Assembly (NCBI RefSeq): GCF_039592695.1
Contig: NZ_JBBUTK010000002.1
Coordinates: 682,001 to 746,000 of the forward strand
DNA: 64,000 bases
Direction of reading: 5' to 3'
Source of the DNA: Flagellimonas_A sp039592695
Lineage (GTDB): Bacteria; Bacteroidota; Bacteroidia; Flavobacteriales; Flavobacteriaceae
The translations under genes and the position numbers were made by a program. Positions 52,935 through 61,502 of this stretch are shown one piece after another; positions within the stretch are counted from its first letter, which is position 1, and the number at the start of each line of letters is the position of its first letter. The notes beneath the pieces are model-generated. The model was not told where the DNA came from. It did not search any database and saw nothing but the letters and a program-made list of their open reading frames with translations.

Positions 52935-53084
52935 GGCCTGTTAACATTAAACGAAAACCATGTATTTTTTGAAGATTTTTTCGGATTTCAGGGCTGTTTT
53001 TGGCAGGCATAGCGAGCTATGTGCCCAAGAACGAACGAAGAAATACGGAAAAAGGGCAAAAAAGTTAGTGTTAGCAGGCCCTAG
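52931..53084 (+). mobile_element. 154-bp fold-back palindrome, MITE-like element
   Basis: The left arm starts with TAGGGCCTGTTAACATTAA (52932-52950) and the right arm ends with its complement, TTAGTGTTAGCAGGCCCTA (53065-53083), 17 of 19 identical, the two differences being G-U pairs on the plus strand. One further C-G pair closes the ends. The centre pairs again (CATAGC with GCTATG around 53010-53023, and TTTTTTCGGATTTC with GAAATACGGAAAAA). No transposase is present. It supplies the stop of the upstream gene and an open frame of 42 codons into the downstream gene. Confidence 0.75.
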
Positions 53085-53085
53085 T

Positions 53086-55029
53086 ATGAAAGCATTTAGG
53101 CTACATATCACATTTTTGGTAACGGTATTGACCGTGTTTTCAACATACGGACAGGGTAAGAGGTCCAAAGGAGATGCGTATTTTTTTCAATATGCGTATC
53201 AGCAGGCCATTACGGCGTATGAAGAAGAAATGGCCGAAAGCGAACTGAGACCAGACCAAAAATTGAACCTTGCCGATGCCTATTTCAAGACCGGCAGTTT
53301 TGATAAGGCGTCAAAGATATATTTTGAAACCTATAAGAATGATTCTTTGATGGGTAACCATCATTTCAATAAAATGCTTCAAAGTTTTTCTAAGGCAGGC
53401 GAAAGAAACAGGGTTTTGGCGGTTCTGGGCACAAAATCCGTGGATTTGGGTCAAGAGCTGATGGAAAATACAGACTTCAACCTTGAGCTGTTGCAAGCTG
53501 AAAACAACAATGAACTTGATTTTGAGGTTTTCAATATAGAAAGCAATAGTCCACAATCAGATTTTGCACCTTCCTTTTTTGAGGACAAATTACTTTTCAG
53601 TAGTGGCAGGCCCCGTGAAAAGAGCAAGAATTATGCTCCAATGAACGAGGCATATCTTGACATTTACGTCGGGCGCATCGGTAGTGATTACCAAGTGCTG
53701 AATCCGAATCCGTTTGGGGATGTTCCCAAATCAGATTATCACAAGGCCACGCCGTATTATTCTGAAAGTTTGAACAGTATTTTGTATGTACTTTCCAACA
53801 CCGAAAATGGTGACTTGTTGTTTGATGAGAATGGAAAAAATGCGCTGGCCATTGGCATGCAAAACGTTAAAGGAAGCTTTAGAATGGTATTACGTGACCT
53901 GAGCACTTCATTTTACTACCCATTTTACGATGAAGATTCCGGTAGATTGTATTTTGCGGCTGATTTTGGTGATGGTTATGGTGGTACTGACATTTATTAT
54001 ATCTACACCAATAACGGTCAGGTAATGTCTGCACCCATCAACTTGGGGCCTCGCATCAATTCTCCGGGCAACGAAATAGCACCTTACATTTTTGAAAACA
54101 GCCTATATTTCTCTTCTGATGTTTTTTACGGATTGGGCGGCATGGATATTTATCGAAGCAATATTGAAGGTGAAAATTTCAGTATTCCGGTCAATTTGGG
54201 GCCAAACATCAATTCCCCAAAAGATGATTTCGGCTTTGTGATACGCAATGAAAGTGACGGACTTCTCGGTTATTTTTCTTCCAATAGAACGGGTGGAAAG
54301 GGAAAGGATGATATCTATGGATTCAAGGTGGCGCAAAAGCCAGGTCTAAAGACCATTACCTTGAGGGGCAGGATAGTGAAGCCTTACGATAGTGATGCTG
54401 AAGTTGAACAAGCATCGGTTCGTTTGATGGCTGCTGACGGCAAACTGTTGAAAGAGGTACAGTCAGATGCTGATGGAAACTACCGCATTGAGATACCCTG
54501 GCGAGAAAGTATCGTACTTCAGGCGGCAAAAGACCGTCATTCGCTGTACACTAAAAAATTGGAGTTTTTGACCGGCCCAGATCAAGAGACATCATTCGAA
54601 ATGGATATTGATCTTGCCCAATACGACGATTTGGTAGAAGAGAAAGAGGGTCAAAAAGTAATTAAGCTTGACAAGTTTTTCTTTGATAAAAACAAAACCA
54701 ACCTTACGCCTCAGATTACCGAAGAATTGGATAAGGTGGTCGATTTTGTAAAGCGCTTTCCCCAGGCCCAACTGAGGATTGAAACTTACACTGACAGCCG
54801 TGGGGGCAGTAGCACCAATTTTAGATTGACCCAAGCGCGCTCGGATGCCATTAAAAAATACTTGCTTGACAATGGTGTTTCGTCTTCAAATATTCTGTAT
54901 TCCGTAGGGTACGGCGAACAAAAGATACTCAACAATTGTAAAAATGGGGTGTTCTGTATTGAATTGATGCACCGTCAAAACCAACGTTCATTGGTGGTGG
55001 TGTTGAATGACAATATTATGTTTGAGTAA
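53086..55029 (+). CDS. OmpA-family lipid/peptidoglycan-anchoring protein of the adhesin module
   Basis: From ATG 53086 the protein has 647 residues: signal (ITFLVTVLTVFSTYGQ), a TPR-like helical region (to about 170), PD40/WD40-like blade repeats (about 200-430, FAPSFFEDKLLFSSGRP and similar), a carboxypeptidase-regulatory-like Ig domain (about 440-540), and a C-terminal OmpA peptidoglycan-binding domain (FFDKNKTNLTPQITEELDKV to SVGYGEQKI). It resembles PorE-type T9SS envelope proteins. The upstream start at 52960 only reads through the palindrome. It completes the adhesin-SprF-OmpA trio. Confidence 0.9.
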   Translation: MKAFRLHITFLVTVLTVFSTYGQGKRSKGDAYFFQYAYQQAITAYEEEMAESELRPDQKLNLADAYFKTGSFDKASKIYFETYKNDSLMGNHHFNKMLQSFSKAGERNRVLAVLGTKSVDLGQELMENTDFNLELLQAENNNELDFEVFNIESNSPQSDFAPSFFEDKLLFSSGRPREKSKNYAPMNEAYLDIYVGRIGSDYQVLNPNPFGDVPKSDYHKATPYYSESLNSILYVLSNTENGDLLFDENGKNALAIGMQNVKGSFRMVLRDLSTSFYYPFYDEDSGRLYFAADFGDGYGGTDIYYIYTNNGQVMSAPINLGPRINSPGNEIAPYIFENSLYFSSDVFYGLGGMDIYRSNIEGENFSIPVNLGPNINSPKDDFGFVIRNESDGLLGYFSSNRTGGKGKDDIYGFKVAQKPGLKTITLRGRIVKPYDSDAEVEQASVRLMAADGKLLKEVQSDADGNYRIEIPWRESIVLQAAKDRHSLYTKKLEFLTGPDQETSFEMDIDLAQYDDLVEEKEGQKVIKLDKFFFDKNKTNLTPQITEELDKVVDFVKRFPQAQLRIETYTDSRGGSSTNFRLTQARSDAIKKYLLDNGVSSSNILYSVGYGEQKILNNCKNGVFCIELMHRQNQRSLVVVLNDNIMFE

Positions 55030-55031
55030 CT

Positions 55032-55244
55032 CTATCGGGCTATTGAGCAGTCTGCACAATCTTTAACTTCACCATAATAGGTTTCCCGATATTTGTGCAA
55101 TGTACGGTAGGGCAGGCCAAAGACCATTTTTTTGATATAGGTCACCTTTGGTGAGAACATGCCCATTTTGGTTGAGAATCGTCTTTCTTTTTTTGTTTTT
55201 CGCTGAATGTAAATCAAACGCATATCATGTATTTGAAGCTGCAA
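55032..55244 (-). CDS. Small basic protein of unknown function
   Basis: The 70-residue frame (63 if the second ATG is used) is rich in Lys, Arg and Tyr: RLIYIQRKTKKERRFS, then FSPKVTYIKKMVFGLPYRT and YYGEVKDCADCS at the end. The closing CADC pair could bind a metal. It is convergent with the OmpA gene and ends 3 bases after it. No domain is recognised. It looks coding because the C-terminal pattern is compact and it lies in an otherwise empty stretch. Confidence 0.5.
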   Translation of the reverse strand: MQLQIHDMRLIYIQRKTKKERRFSTKMGMFSPKVTYIKKMVFGLPYRTLHKYRETYYGEVKDCADCSIAR

Positions 55245-55309
55245 AGCTTGGTAACATACTGGCCAAAGTCAAATAATCAACGTTAAGTCTGTCTTAAAGT
55301 TGTTCAGTA

Positions 55310-56551
55310 TCACCAGATTAACCAACAATAGTAGAGCGCAAATGCCGATAAGAAAAGTATGCCCAGATATGTCAATACCCTTAGGCCCTTACTTGGCCTA
55401 AAGTTTTTGGCGATGTCGTGGCCCATGACGGTTTTCAAGTTCATCCAACCAATGATGGGTGCCATGACAAAAGAGACAAAGGTCGCCAGGGCCACCAAAT
55501 TGCCCATATTGGCACTAAAGGCAGAAATAACGATCCAGTTGATGAATGCCAAGACCAGCACTGTGATTGCAAAAGATGATTTTTTTGAAAAGGCTTTGCT
55601 CTTTGGCAACAATTTTCCCAAAACATCTAGACTGACCCTAGAAACAGCATCGTGGGCCGTCATGCAGGTGCTGAACATGGTGGCAAAGGCTCCTATCGCG
55701 ATAATCAAATACGCCCAATTACCGATATGGGCCGTAAACAGGTTGACCACTTGGTCGGCGAAGGTTACTGCATTGCCACTGAGTTCTGTTCCTGTGCCGT
55801 AAAGGGTCATACAGCCGATAATCATAAAAAAAATGGCCAGCAAAGCCGTCAAAAAATAGCCCAGATTAAATTCACCCAATGCTTCCTTAAGGGTGGGTTT
55901 TTGTTTTGAAGCCTTGAGTTTCTCAATGCTCCACATGCTCACCCAACCCGACGCTTCCACGGCAGTGGGCATCCATCCCACCAAACTGATTAGAAACAAG
56001 ATTCCGATTTCATTGAAAATCTCCGGTCGCTGAAAATTTTTGACAGGTTCGGCCGAACCTTTGTAGAGTACTAACACTGTGGTGATTAAAAGTGCCAAAA
56101 AAAGAATCGAAATGACCACCTTGAGTGAATCTTCCAGAAACTTATAGCGGCCGATAATGAGTAGGGCACTGATAAAAACAAACAGCCCAAGTGAGACAAT
56201 GCCAACACCGATTCCTGAAATTTGAAACAGATTTATCAAAAGCCCGGCAGTCACAACATACAATGCTGCTAAAATTGTAAAGGTCGAAACGAGAGTAACA
56301 ACGGCATACGTCCACAGATAACCTTTGCCAAGGTTCAGATAGCCTTGGATCAAGCTTTTTTGGGTCACATGGGTATACCGAACCCCAAATTCAAAGAAGG
56401 GATATTTTAAAACGTTTGCCAAAACAATGGGGATGACCATGACCCACCCGTATTGGGCACCTGCCTTTGTTGACAACACCAAATGGGAGGTGCCTATGGC
56501 CATACTGGCAAATAAAAGGCCCGGGCCAAGGTTTTTGAGCAGTATCTTCAA
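55310..56551 (-). CDS. Nramp-like membrane transporter lacking the DPGN motif
   Basis: The 413-residue protein has about 11 hydrophobic helices. It starts with the Nramp-type GPGLLFASMAIGTSHLVLST; in canonical manganese/iron Nramp transporters this helix carries DPGN, the metal-binding motif, absent here. The sixth helix reads VGWMPTAVEASGWVSMW in place of the usual MPH(N/D) type. Membership in the Nramp/APC-fold superfamily is likely, but metal transport by the standard site is not supported. Gene is alone on the minus strand; a palindrome (56558-56570) lies just ahead of its start. Confidence 0.75.
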   Translation of the reverse strand: MKILLKNLGPGLLFASMAIGTSHLVLSTKAGAQYGWVMVIPIVLANVLKYPFFEFGVRYTHVTQKSLIQGYLNLGKGYLWTYAVVTLVSTFTILAALYVVTAGLLINLFQISGIGVGIVSLGLFVFISALLIIGRYKFLEDSLKVVISILFLALLITTVLVLYKGSAEPVKNFQRPEIFNEIGILFLISLVGWMPTAVEASGWVSMWSIEKLKASKQKPTLKEALGEFNLGYFLTALLAIFFMIIGCMTLYGTGTELSGNAVTFADQVVNLFTAHIGNWAYLIIAIGAFATMFSTCMTAHDAVSRVSLDVLGKLLPKSKAFSKKSSFAITVLVLAFINWIVISAFSANMGNLVALATFVSFVMAPIIGWMNLKTVMGHDIAKNFRPSKGLRVLTYLGILFLSAFALYYCWLIW

Positions 56552-56557
56552 TTTTGA

Positions 56558-56620
56558 CTCGATAATCGAGATTTATGTTGTTCAGATCCCAATAGCTCCC
56601 GATAGCTATCGGGACGGGAT
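56558..56620. repeat. Palindromic words upstream of the Nramp-like gene
   Basis: CTCGATAATCGAG (56558-56570, also at 41566) and CCCGATAGCTATCGGG (56598-56613, also at 35343) lie 27 bases apart. The second is framed by ATCCC and GGGAT arms. The whole 225-base gap up to 56776 holds no ORF; a TATCTTTA box at 56738-56745 may be the -7 element of the hydrolase gene. Confidence 0.65.
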
Positions 56621-56776
56621 GTCGAAATTTATGGTTCGTTTATTTTCAATGCCTCGTGGGCCTGCCCTGAGTTAGTTCGCATTTTTGGTGAAATGGCAGT
56701 GCTCTAAAATAGTTTTTTTTGATGGATGGAAGAAAGGTATCTTTAGTCCAAGCGAAGTATCGAAAATTAGAGTACT

Positions 56777-57784
56777 ATGAAAGTATTGGTAAAGACATTG
56801 AAGGTTTTGGCTATTGTTTTGGTCGTTTTGGCCATTGCCTTTTTTCTGGGTCCCAAAGTTGAAAAACCAGATTTGGACAAAAAACTTCCCAAGATGACTT
56901 CAGATTTAGCGGCCCTAGAAACCCAAATTGAGCAGCGGGAAGCTTCCAGACCCAACATTAAACCTGACAATGAAGCCCGAATTATTTGGTATGATAGCAT
57001 TCCCGCAAAAACAAAGTACAGCATTGTGTATCTGCATGGTTGGTCGGCCAGTCAAGAAGAGGGCGACCCCTTGCACATAGAAACTGCTAAAAGATATAAA
57101 TGCAACCTTTATCTACCACGTTTGGCAGGGCATGGTCTTAATGAAGAAGAACCTATGCTGAACCTGACTGCAGATGAGGTTATTGATTCTGCCAAAGAGG
57201 CAATAGCTGTTGGTAAACAGTTGGGCGAGAAAGTAATTGTCATGGCGACCTCAACTGGTGGTACCCTCGCATTGCACTTGGCCGGCGGTGACCCCGACAT
57301 TGCCGCATTGTTGTTGTATTCACCCAATGTGGAGATTTTTGACCCCAATGCCACATTGTTATCCGGTCCATGGGGGCTGCAATTGGCAAGAACGGTAAAA
57401 GACAGCGAGTATCACGAGTTTGATACCGATATCGATTTAAAAAACAAATACTGGACGACCAAATACCGTTTGGAGGCCCTGACCCATTTACAAAGTATGG
57501 TTGATGAACTGATGGTTCCAGAAACCTTTCAGCAAGTCAAGCAGCCAGTGTTTTTGGGGTATTACTACAAAGATGAGGTGCGCCAAGACAGTGTGGTGTC
57601 TGTACCTGCCATGCTCAAAATGTTTGACGCATTGGGTACATCCGATGACAAAAAGCATAAGGTTGCTTTTCCCAGTGTAGACGACCATGTAATGACTTCA
57701 TACATTACTTCTAAAGATTTGGAATCGGTCAAAAGAGAGACGTTTGATTTTCTTGAAACATACTTAGGGCTGCAACCGAAATAA
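56777..57784 (+). CDS. Alpha/beta hydrolase, membrane-anchored or secreted
   Basis: The 335-residue protein begins with a hydrophobic segment (TLKVLAIVLVVLAIAFFLG) that acts as signal anchor. The alpha/beta hydrolase fold follows: oxyanion-type HGWSAS at residue 87, nucleophile S159 in MATSTGGTLAL, and the likely catalytic histidine near the C-terminus in SVDDHVMTS. It is a carboxylesterase/lipase-like enzyme working outside the cytoplasm. The substrate is unknown. It is not obviously linked to its neighbours. Confidence 0.85.
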   Translation: MKVLVKTLKVLAIVLVVLAIAFFLGPKVEKPDLDKKLPKMTSDLAALETQIEQREASRPNIKPDNEARIIWYDSIPAKTKYSIVYLHGWSASQEEGDPLHIETAKRYKCNLYLPRLAGHGLNEEEPMLNLTADEVIDSAKEAIAVGKQLGEKVIVMATSTGGTLALHLAGGDPDIAALLLYSPNVEIFDPNATLLSGPWGLQLARTVKDSEYHEFDTDIDLKNKYWTTKYRLEALTHLQSMVDELMVPETFQQVKQPVFLGYYYKDEVRQDSVVSVPAMLKMFDALGTSDDKKHKVAFPSVDDHVMTSYITSKDLESVKRETFDFLETYLGLQPK

Positions 57785-57837
57785 TTGATTAAAAAAGTGA
57801 TTGAAAATATATTCGCATTCAAAAATGTAAAATAAAC

Positions 57838-57868
57838 TTGTCATTAAGTAAAAATTACTATACTTTTA
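57838..57868 (+). promoter_or_regulatory. Promoter with operator-like palindromes upstream of the membrane protein/HTH pair
   Basis: TTG at 57838-57840, a 20-base spacer and TACTTTTA at 57861-57868 (one mismatch from TANNTTTG) form a promoter. The spacer contains AGTAAAAATTACT (57847-57859), a palindrome with 3-base centre. TTACGTAA (57881-57888) sits directly before the ATG. These are plausible sites for the HTH protein encoded in the operon. Confidence 0.5.
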
Positions 57869-57888
57869 TGCAAATAAATTTTACGTAA

Positions 57889-58323
57889 ATGAAAAATCAT
57901 TTCGAATCTCAAGCAACAAGAATACATCGATGGAGTAATTTTCAATTGCCCAACCCCTACAAAAAGATAGGTTGGAGTATTGTGATAGGGGCTTTTCTAT
58001 TAATGATTGCAAAAAAGTTTGTTGATGAGCCCGAATGGGTGAAACCCCTATTGCGAAATTTGATGATTTTGGGTTTTTTGATGGTGTCCATCTCAAAAGA
58101 GAAAATAGAAGATGAATTTATGGCCAGCCTTAGGGGTGTCACCTATAGATTGGCTTTTATTATGGGGGCACTGTATACCATTATACAACCATACATTGAT
58201 TATGGAGTGAGTTATTTAATCAACGGTAAAGCAGAATTGGATACCAGTTATTTTCAAGTAATCCTATTTATTCTACTGGTTCAAATCATGTATTTCAATG
58301 TACTAAAACGGGTCATGAAATGA
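57889..58323 (+). CDS. Small membrane protein paired with an HTH regulator
   Basis: The 144-residue protein has four hydrophobic segments (about residues 28-45, 52-68, 86-105 and 120-140). No domain is recognised. Its stop overlaps the HTH start by 4 bases (ATGA), so the two are translated together. Pairs of a small membrane protein with a YozG-like HTH protein are common in Bacteroidota and Firmicutes; the membrane partner may sequester or modulate the regulator, which is inference. Confidence 0.75.
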   Translation: MKNHFESQATRIHRWSNFQLPNPYKKIGWSIVIGAFLLMIAKKFVDEPEWVKPLLRNLMILGFLMVSISKEKIEDEFMASLRGVTYRLAFIMGALYTIIQPYIDYGVSYLINGKAELDTSYFQVILFILLVQIMYFNVLKRVMK

Positions 58324-58526
58324 GCTTAATGAACAATCTGAAAGTACAACGGGCTATAAAAGACCTGACCCAAGAAGATTTGGCCAAGCTTTTGGGGGTC
58401 TCGCGGCAGACGATTAATTCCATTGAAAAGAACCGCTATGTGCCCTCAACTGTATTGGCATTGAAACTATCCAAAGTCTTTGGAATTTCGGTGAATGAAA
58501 TTTTTGAGTTGATAGAAGAAGATTAA
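58320..58526 (+). CDS. Cro/CI-type HTH transcriptional regulator (YozG-like)
   Basis: The 68-residue protein is a single helix-turn-helix domain: LKVQRAIKDLTQEDLAKLLG, then recognition helix VSRQTINSIEKNRYVPST and VFGISVNEIFEL. This tight form matches the YozG/short Xre family. It overlaps the membrane-protein gene and probably regulates its own operon through the palindromes at 57847 and 57881. It is followed by a terminator shared with the tRNA-Leu gene. Confidence 0.92.
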   Translation: MSLMNNLKVQRAIKDLTQEDLAKLLGVSRQTINSIEKNRYVPSTVLALKLSKVFGISVNEIFELIEED

Positions 58527-58553
58527 AAAGCCGAAACTAGGGTCTCGGCTTTT
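58525..58553. terminator. Bidirectional terminator between HTH gene and tRNA-Leu
   Basis: AGCCGA and TCGGCT pair around AACTAGGGTC, with AAAA before and TTTT after, so it can end transcription in both directions: the HTH operon (plus) and the tRNA operon (minus). Confidence 0.75.
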
Positions 58554-58556
58554 CTG

Positions 58557-58640
58557 TACTCGAGGCGGGACTTGAACCCGCACGGGCAAATGCCCACAGG
58601 ATTTTAAGTCCGGCGTGTCTACCAATTCCACCACTCGAGC
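58557..58640 (-). tRNA. tRNA-Leu (UAA)
   Basis: The minus-strand product is 84 bases, with acceptor GCTCGAG pairing CTCGAGT (one G-U pair), D arm, anticodon loop CTTAAAA giving anticodon UAA, a long variable arm as expected for leucine, and T arm GCGGGTTCAAGTCCCGC. CCA is not encoded. Confidence 0.95.
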
Positions 58641-58651
58641 AGGACTTAAAC

Positions 58652-58677
58652 AAAAAAACGCTGCGAACAGCGTTTTT
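58652..58677. terminator. Hairpin between the two tRNA genes
   Basis: ACGCTG and CAGCGT pair around CGAA, with six A residues before and five T after. It may be a processing or termination signal between tRNA-Gly (upstream on the minus strand) and tRNA-Leu. Confidence 0.5.
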
Positions 58678-58678
58678 G

Positions 58679-58751
58679 AGCGAAAAACGGGATTCGAACC
58701 CGCGACCTCCACCTTGGCAAGGTGATGCTCTACCAACTGAGCTATTTTCGC
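58679..58751 (-). tRNA. tRNA-Gly (GCC)
   Basis: The minus-strand product is 73 bases with acceptor GCGAAAA/TTTTCGC, anticodon stem TCACC/GGTGG and loop TTGCCAA giving anticodon GCC, T arm GCGGGTTCGAATCCCGT. CCA is not encoded. It lies 38 bases upstream of tRNA-Leu in the same transcript. Confidence 0.95.
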
Positions 58752-58836
58752 TTGTAAAGAACATTATCCACCTTCGGCGGATGCGGACGCAAATTTAATA
58801 CATTTCTGCAAAACAAAAAGAATTTTTAGTTGAAAA

Positions 58837-58869
58837 ACCTGTCTGATCTTGAAGACCTGATAGGTTTCA
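58837..58869 (-). terminator. Terminator after mutS (minus strand)
   Basis: AAACCTATC pairs with GACAGGTTT (minus strand, eight of nine pairs) and is followed by TTTTC. It lies just past the mutS stop at 58875. Confidence 0.6.
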
Positions 58870-58874
58870 TAAAA

Positions 58875-61496
58875 TCAAGATGTCGCCCTTTTTTTCTTGG
58901 TCAACAACCGTTTGATTTCGTTCAATTTCATCAGGGCTTCGACTGGGGTCAGGGTATCGATGTCCAAATGCAGAATTTCGTCTTTGATTTTCTCAAGCAA
59001 GGGATCATCAAGATTAAAAAAACTGAGCTGCATCTCATTTTGAACGGATTGCAACGAATCGGAGACCTCATCACTCCGATGTGAAGCTTCCAGCTTTTTA
59101 AGGATTTTATTGGCCTTTTGTACTACTTGTTGGGGCACCCCGGCCATCTTGGCCACATGAATGCCAAAACTGTGCTGACTGCCACCGGGTACCAATTTTC
59201 TCAAAAAGAGCACATTGTCTTTCAATTCCTTGACGGAGACATTGTAATTTTTGATGCGCCCAAACGATTCGGTCATATCGTTGAGCTCGTGGTAATGGGT
59301 CGCAAAAAGTGTTTTGGCACGTGCAGGATGTTCATGCAGGTACTCTGCAATCGCCCAAGCAATTGAAATACCATCATAAGTACTGGTGCCCCGACCGATT
59401 TCATCCAAGAGTACCAGACTGCGTTCAGAGAGGTTGTTCAGAATAGAGGCCGTTTCGTTCATCTCGACCATAAATGTCGATTCGCCCATGGAGATGTTGT
59501 CACTGGCGCCAACCCGTGTAAAAATACGATCAACGATACCGATCTTTGCTTCAGATGCGGGTACAAAGTTTCCCATTTGGGCCAAAAGTACAATCAGGGC
59601 GGTCTGACGGAGTAGGGCAGATTTACCGCTCATGTTCGGCCCTGTGATAATGATGATCTGTTGGTTGTCACGGTCAAGCACCAAACCATTGGCAATATAG
59701 CTTTCCCCAAGGGGCAACTGCTTTTCGATAACCGGATGGCGACCGTCTTTAATTTCAATGGCGGTGCCTTCATCAATTTCTGGCCGTACATACTTGTTTT
59801 CAGAAGCTGTTTGGGCAAAGGAGCACAGACAATCCAGACGGGCGATGCCTTTGGCATTTTGCTGCACAGCTTCGATATGTTCCTGCATCCAGAGCAATAA
59901 TTGTTCGAACAATTGCTGCTCAAGGCTCAATATGCGTTCTTCGGCCCCAAGAATTTTGGCCTCGTATTCTTTCAGCTCTTCAGTAATGTAACGTTCGGCA
60001 TTGACCAAGGTCTGTTTGCGGATCCAGCTTTCAGGTACCTTATCCTTATGGGTGTTGCGAACCTCGATATAGTATCCAAAAACATTGTTCGAAGCGATTT
60101 TCAACGAGGTGATGCCCGTTAGCTTTGTTTCACGCTCCAACATTTGGTCAAGATAATCTTTACTTGAGAATGCAAGGTTGCGCAATTCATCCAATTCTTC
60201 GGAATAGCCTTGGGCAATGGTCTGTCCCTTCAGCATGTTTACCGGAGCCTCTTCGTGGAGCATTTCTTTGATGCGTCCTCTGAGTGCATCACAGGTATCC
60301 AATTTTTCGCCGAGATGGATCAACGAAGCATTTTTACTTTGGATGGCCCTTTGTTTGATAGGGATTATGGCCTCAAGGGAATTCTTGAGTTGCACCACCT
60401 CTTTCGGATTGATTTTACCCGTGGCCACTTTGGAAATCAAACGTTCTAGATCACCAATTTTTTTAAGGTCGGATTGAAAATGCGCCAACAACCCTGAATC
60501 TTCTTTGAGATGTGCAACAACATCTTGCCTTGCCTTGATTTTTCCTTTGTCTTTCAAAGGAAGCGCCAACCACCGTTTCATCAACCTTCCGCCCATGGGC
60601 GAAATGGTCTTGTCAATAACGTCAAGCAAGGTCACCGCACCTTGATTTTGTGAATGGGCCAGCTCAAGGTTTCGAATGGTAAAACGGTCCATCCAAACAT
60701 AGCTATCGTCTGCGATACGCTGTAGCTTGTTGATATGCTGCAATTGCCGGTGTTGGGTTTCTGAGAGATAATGTAAAATAGTGCCTGCGGCAATAATACC
60801 CATCGGAATGTGCTCTACACCAAAACCTTGAAGGCTTTTGGTCTTAAAGTGGGTGTTCAAGCGTTCGTTTGCATAGTCTTCTTGAAAGACCCAATCTTCG
60901 AGATAAAAGGTATGCCATTGACTGCCAAAATACTCGGTAAATTCACTGCGATGGGTTTTGGGAATCAACACCTCACTAGGTGAAAAATTCTGTAATAGTT
61001 TATCAATTTGGCTTGTGGTGCCCTCTGAGATCAAAAATTCACCTGTGGAAATATCTAAAAATGAGACCCCAAGTTTTTTGCGCCCAAAGTGCACTGCCCC
61101 GAGAAAATTGTTTTTTTTGGCACTGAGAATATCATCGTTCAGTGCCACGCCTGGCGTGACCAATTCGGTGACCCCACGTTTGACAATGCTTTTGGTCTGT
61201 TTTGGGTCTTCCAATTGGTCGCAGATGGCCACGCGTTGCCCCGCACGCACCAATTTTGGAAGATAGGTGTTCAATGAGTGGTGTGGAAAACCCGCAAGCT
61301 CGGTCTTGTCACCTCCGTTGTTGCGTTGGGTCAAGACGATATCAAGAATTTGTGAGGCTTTTATGGCATCTTCACCAAAAGTCTCATAGAAATCGCCTAC
61401 CCTGAACAACAAAAGGGCATCAGGATGCTTGCTCTTGATGGCATTGTACTGCTGCATCAAGGGCGTGACTTTCTTCGATTTTACCTTTTTTGCCAC
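58875..61496 (-). CDS. mutS: DNA mismatch repair protein MutS
   Basis: The protein of about 873 residues recognises base mismatches and small loops and starts repair with MutL. The N-terminal mismatch-reading motif FYE is in LFRVGDFYETFGEDA near residue 35-50. The ATPase domain has Walker A GPNMSGKS near residue 615, Walker B LVLLDEIGRGTSTYDG, and the HYHEL block. GTG at 61496 gives the conventional start AKKVKSKKVTPLMQQY; TTG at 61502 adds two residues. Divergent from the SpoU methyltransferase gene across 430 bases of spacer. Confidence 0.96.
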   Translation of the reverse strand: MAKKVKSKKVTPLMQQYNAIKSKHPDALLLFRVGDFYETFGEDAIKASQILDIVLTQRNNGGDKTELAGFPHHSLNTYLPKLVRAGQRVAICDQLEDPKQTKSIVKRGVTELVTPGVALNDDILSAKKNNFLGAVHFGRKKLGVSFLDISTGEFLISEGTTSQIDKLLQNFSPSEVLIPKTHRSEFTEYFGSQWHTFYLEDWVFQEDYANERLNTHFKTKSLQGFGVEHIPMGIIAAGTILHYLSETQHRQLQHINKLQRIADDSYVWMDRFTIRNLELAHSQNQGAVTLLDVIDKTISPMGGRLMKRWLALPLKDKGKIKARQDVVAHLKEDSGLLAHFQSDLKKIGDLERLISKVATGKINPKEVVQLKNSLEAIIPIKQRAIQSKNASLIHLGEKLDTCDALRGRIKEMLHEEAPVNMLKGQTIAQGYSEELDELRNLAFSSKDYLDQMLERETKLTGITSLKIASNNVFGYYIEVRNTHKDKVPESWIRKQTLVNAERYITEELKEYEAKILGAEERILSLEQQLFEQLLLWMQEHIEAVQQNAKGIARLDCLCSFAQTASENKYVRPEIDEGTAIEIKDGRHPVIEKQLPLGESYIANGLVLDRDNQQIIIITGPNMSGKSALLRQTALIVLLAQMGNFVPASEAKIGIVDRIFTRVGASDNISMGESTFMVEMNETASILNNLSERSLVLLDEIGRGTSTYDGISIAWAIAEYLHEHPARAKTLFATHYHELNDMTESFGRIKNYNVSVKELKDNVLFLRKLVPGGSQHSFGIHVAKMAGVPQQVVQKANKILKKLEASHRSDEVSDSLQSVQNEMQLSFFNLDDPLLEKIKDEILHLDIDTLTPVEALMKLNEIKRLLTKKKRATS

Positions 61497-61502
61497 GTTC
61501 AA

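Noticed and set aside
52960..53085. Upstream start for the OmpA-family gene
   Set aside because: The 42 extra codons are the palindrome; the signal peptide begins at 53086.
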